Positions 62,886 to 64,000 of a stretch of 64,000 bases of DNA are shown one piece after another. A model generated the notes under the pieces. It worked only from the letters and a program-made list of their open reading frames with translations. It made no database searches and had not been told where the DNA came from. This stretch comes from Littorina saxatilis (Eukaryota > Mollusca > Gastropoda > Littorinimorpha > Littorinidae): positions 20,328,292-20,392,291 of the forward strand of contig NC_090247.1 of assembly GCF_037325665.1 (NCBI RefSeq). Reading direction: 5' to 3'. Each line of letters opens with the position of its first letter. Position 1 is the first letter of the stretch. The translations under genes were made by a program, and so were the position numbers.

Positions 62886-62969
62886 CTTAATTAAGAGGGG
62901 AAGGCAGTGAAAAAGACATATATATTTAAAAGAAGATGACAGGAAAATATTTACGAAAACAATTAAATG

Positions 62970-63090
62970 AGAAAAGAGGGGGTAGCGCCGTACTGTAGGG
63001 CAGCTCACTTTCCCCAGTAAAAAAGCAGCCCAAATTTCCAGGAGGGTAACCTCACAGGACTAAATGAAATCTTATTCTTATCCTTAAAAA
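62970..63090 (+). mobile_element. SINE family S2, 3' fragment
   Basis: GGGTAGCGCCGTACTGTAGG to AAATCTTATTCTTATCCTTA matches the tail half of the 14166-14467 copy in the opposite orientation. Confidence 0.65.
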
Positions 63091-63204
63091 CAACAAGAAC
63101 TGATCAATGAGGGAATTAGATATAAACAAGCAAGCAAATAATCAGTTATGAACTAACCAGCCATCCAGGAGGACTTCTAAGAGGGCTGTATTTGTCCTAG
63201 CTAC

Positions 63205-64000
63205 TTTTCAACACCTTTTGTCTTGAAATTAATTTGTGCGCACCATTAATAATGCATGTCCTTGATGCAAGCTTTCCAAACGTACGATCTCTTAGCTTCT
63301 TCTCAACACCTTTTGTCTTGAAATTGATGTTTGTGCACCATTAATAATGCATGTCCTTGATGCAAGCTTTCCAAACGTACAATGTCTTAACTTCTTTTCA
63401 ACACCTTTTGTCTTGAAATTAATGTTTGCGCACCATTAATAATGCATGTCCTTGATGCAGGCTTTCCAAACGTACGATGTCTTCGCTTCTTTTCAACACC
63501 TTTTGTCTTGAAATTAATGTTTGCGCACCATTAATAATGCATGTCCTTGATGCAAGCTTTCCAAACGTACAATGTCTTAACTTCTTTTCAACACCTTTTG
63601 TCTTGAAATTAATGTTTGCGCACCATTAATAATGCATGTCCTTGATGCAGGCTTTCCAAACGTACGATGTCTTAGCTTCTTTTCAACACCTTTTGTATTG
63701 AAATTAATGTTTGCTCACCATTAATAATACATGTCCTTGATGCAAGCTTTCCAAACGTATGATGTCTTAGCTTCTTTTCAACACCTTTTGTCTTGAAATT
63801 AATGTTTGCGCACCATTAATAATGCATGTCCTTGATGCATGCTTTCCAAACGTACGATCTCTTAGCTTCTTCTCAACACCTTTTGTCTTGAAATTAATGT
63901 TTGCGCACCATTAATAATGCATGTCCTTGATGCAAGCTTTCCAAACGTACAATGTCTTAACTTCTTTTCAACACCTTTTGTCTTGAAATTAATGTTTGCG
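63205..64000 (+). repeat. 95-bp tandem repeat running off the window
   Basis: More than eight units of 95 bases (CTTCTTTTCAACACCTTTTG then TCTTGAAATTAATGTTTGCG...). Units differ by a few bases. The array is cut by the window end and lies in an intron of the glutamine-rich gene. Confidence 0.95.

Noticed and set aside
62424-62910. Overlapping 150-codon frames with QFCTN and QCSSVQ repeats
   Set aside because: They are products of a 33-bp minisatellite whose unit is a multiple of three, not genes.
1-64000. Retroviral or LTR element
   Set aside because: No paired long terminal repeats, primer site, or gag, protease or integrase-like text was recognised. The only reverse transcriptase is the LINE at 52204-53612.

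Overview
The window looks like nuclear DNA of a mollusc, most likely a gastropod. It holds spliced animal genes with GT-AG introns, dense DNA-transposon and SINE debris, long CA and TC microsatellites, and repeat families that I associate with gastropod genomes. The gastropod call is an inference; no species is assigned.

Layout. (1) 1-6.3 kb, + strand: a Cu/Zn superoxide dismutase gene (SOD1 type). Its exons 2-5 are present and its first exon lies outside the window or was not found. (2) 8.7-36.35 kb, - strand: a complete 17-exon gene for an SR-related CTD-associated factor (SCAF4/SCAF8 family). I joined it exon by exon; all phases fit and the sum is 3882 nt, 1293 residues. (3) 37.9-43.05 kb, + strand: a complete 3-exon gene for glycoprotein endo-alpha-1,2-mannosidase (MANEA, GH99), 445 residues. 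It is divergent from SCAF, with about 1.5 kb between start codons. (4) 45.3 kb to the end, + strand: the 5' part of an unrecognised gene with a 4.3-kb glutamine-rich repeat exon, followed by an exon that hints at an EF-hand protein of the EFCAB6 kind. It runs out of the window. A lone possible first exon (MDEVAE) sits at 7.41 kb.

The rest is introns and spacers filled with mobile DNA: five SINE families, a LINE 3' end, TWA-flanked Harbinger-like MITEs, pogo-like MITEs, a piggyBac relic, a HARBI1 relic, and a group of three CAGGG-ended transposons that all have 6-bp target duplications. Many are nested, so relative ages can be read.

Most notable observations: (a) partial tandem duplications that start at the 3' splice site of exons, seen in SCAF exons 4, 8 and 14 and MANEA exon 3, and a minisatellite grown from the acceptor of SCAF exon 6; two of these could add in-frame protein sequence by alternative splicing; (b) the 6-bp-TSD CAGGG transposon group, one copy of which has an empty site readable from related SINE copies in this window; (c) a SINE whose tail matches the 3' end of a LINE in the same window; (d) the glutamine-rich giant exon. 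No retrovirus, LTR element, CRISPR array or prokaryote-like operon was seen. The four host genes do not form an obvious pathway together.
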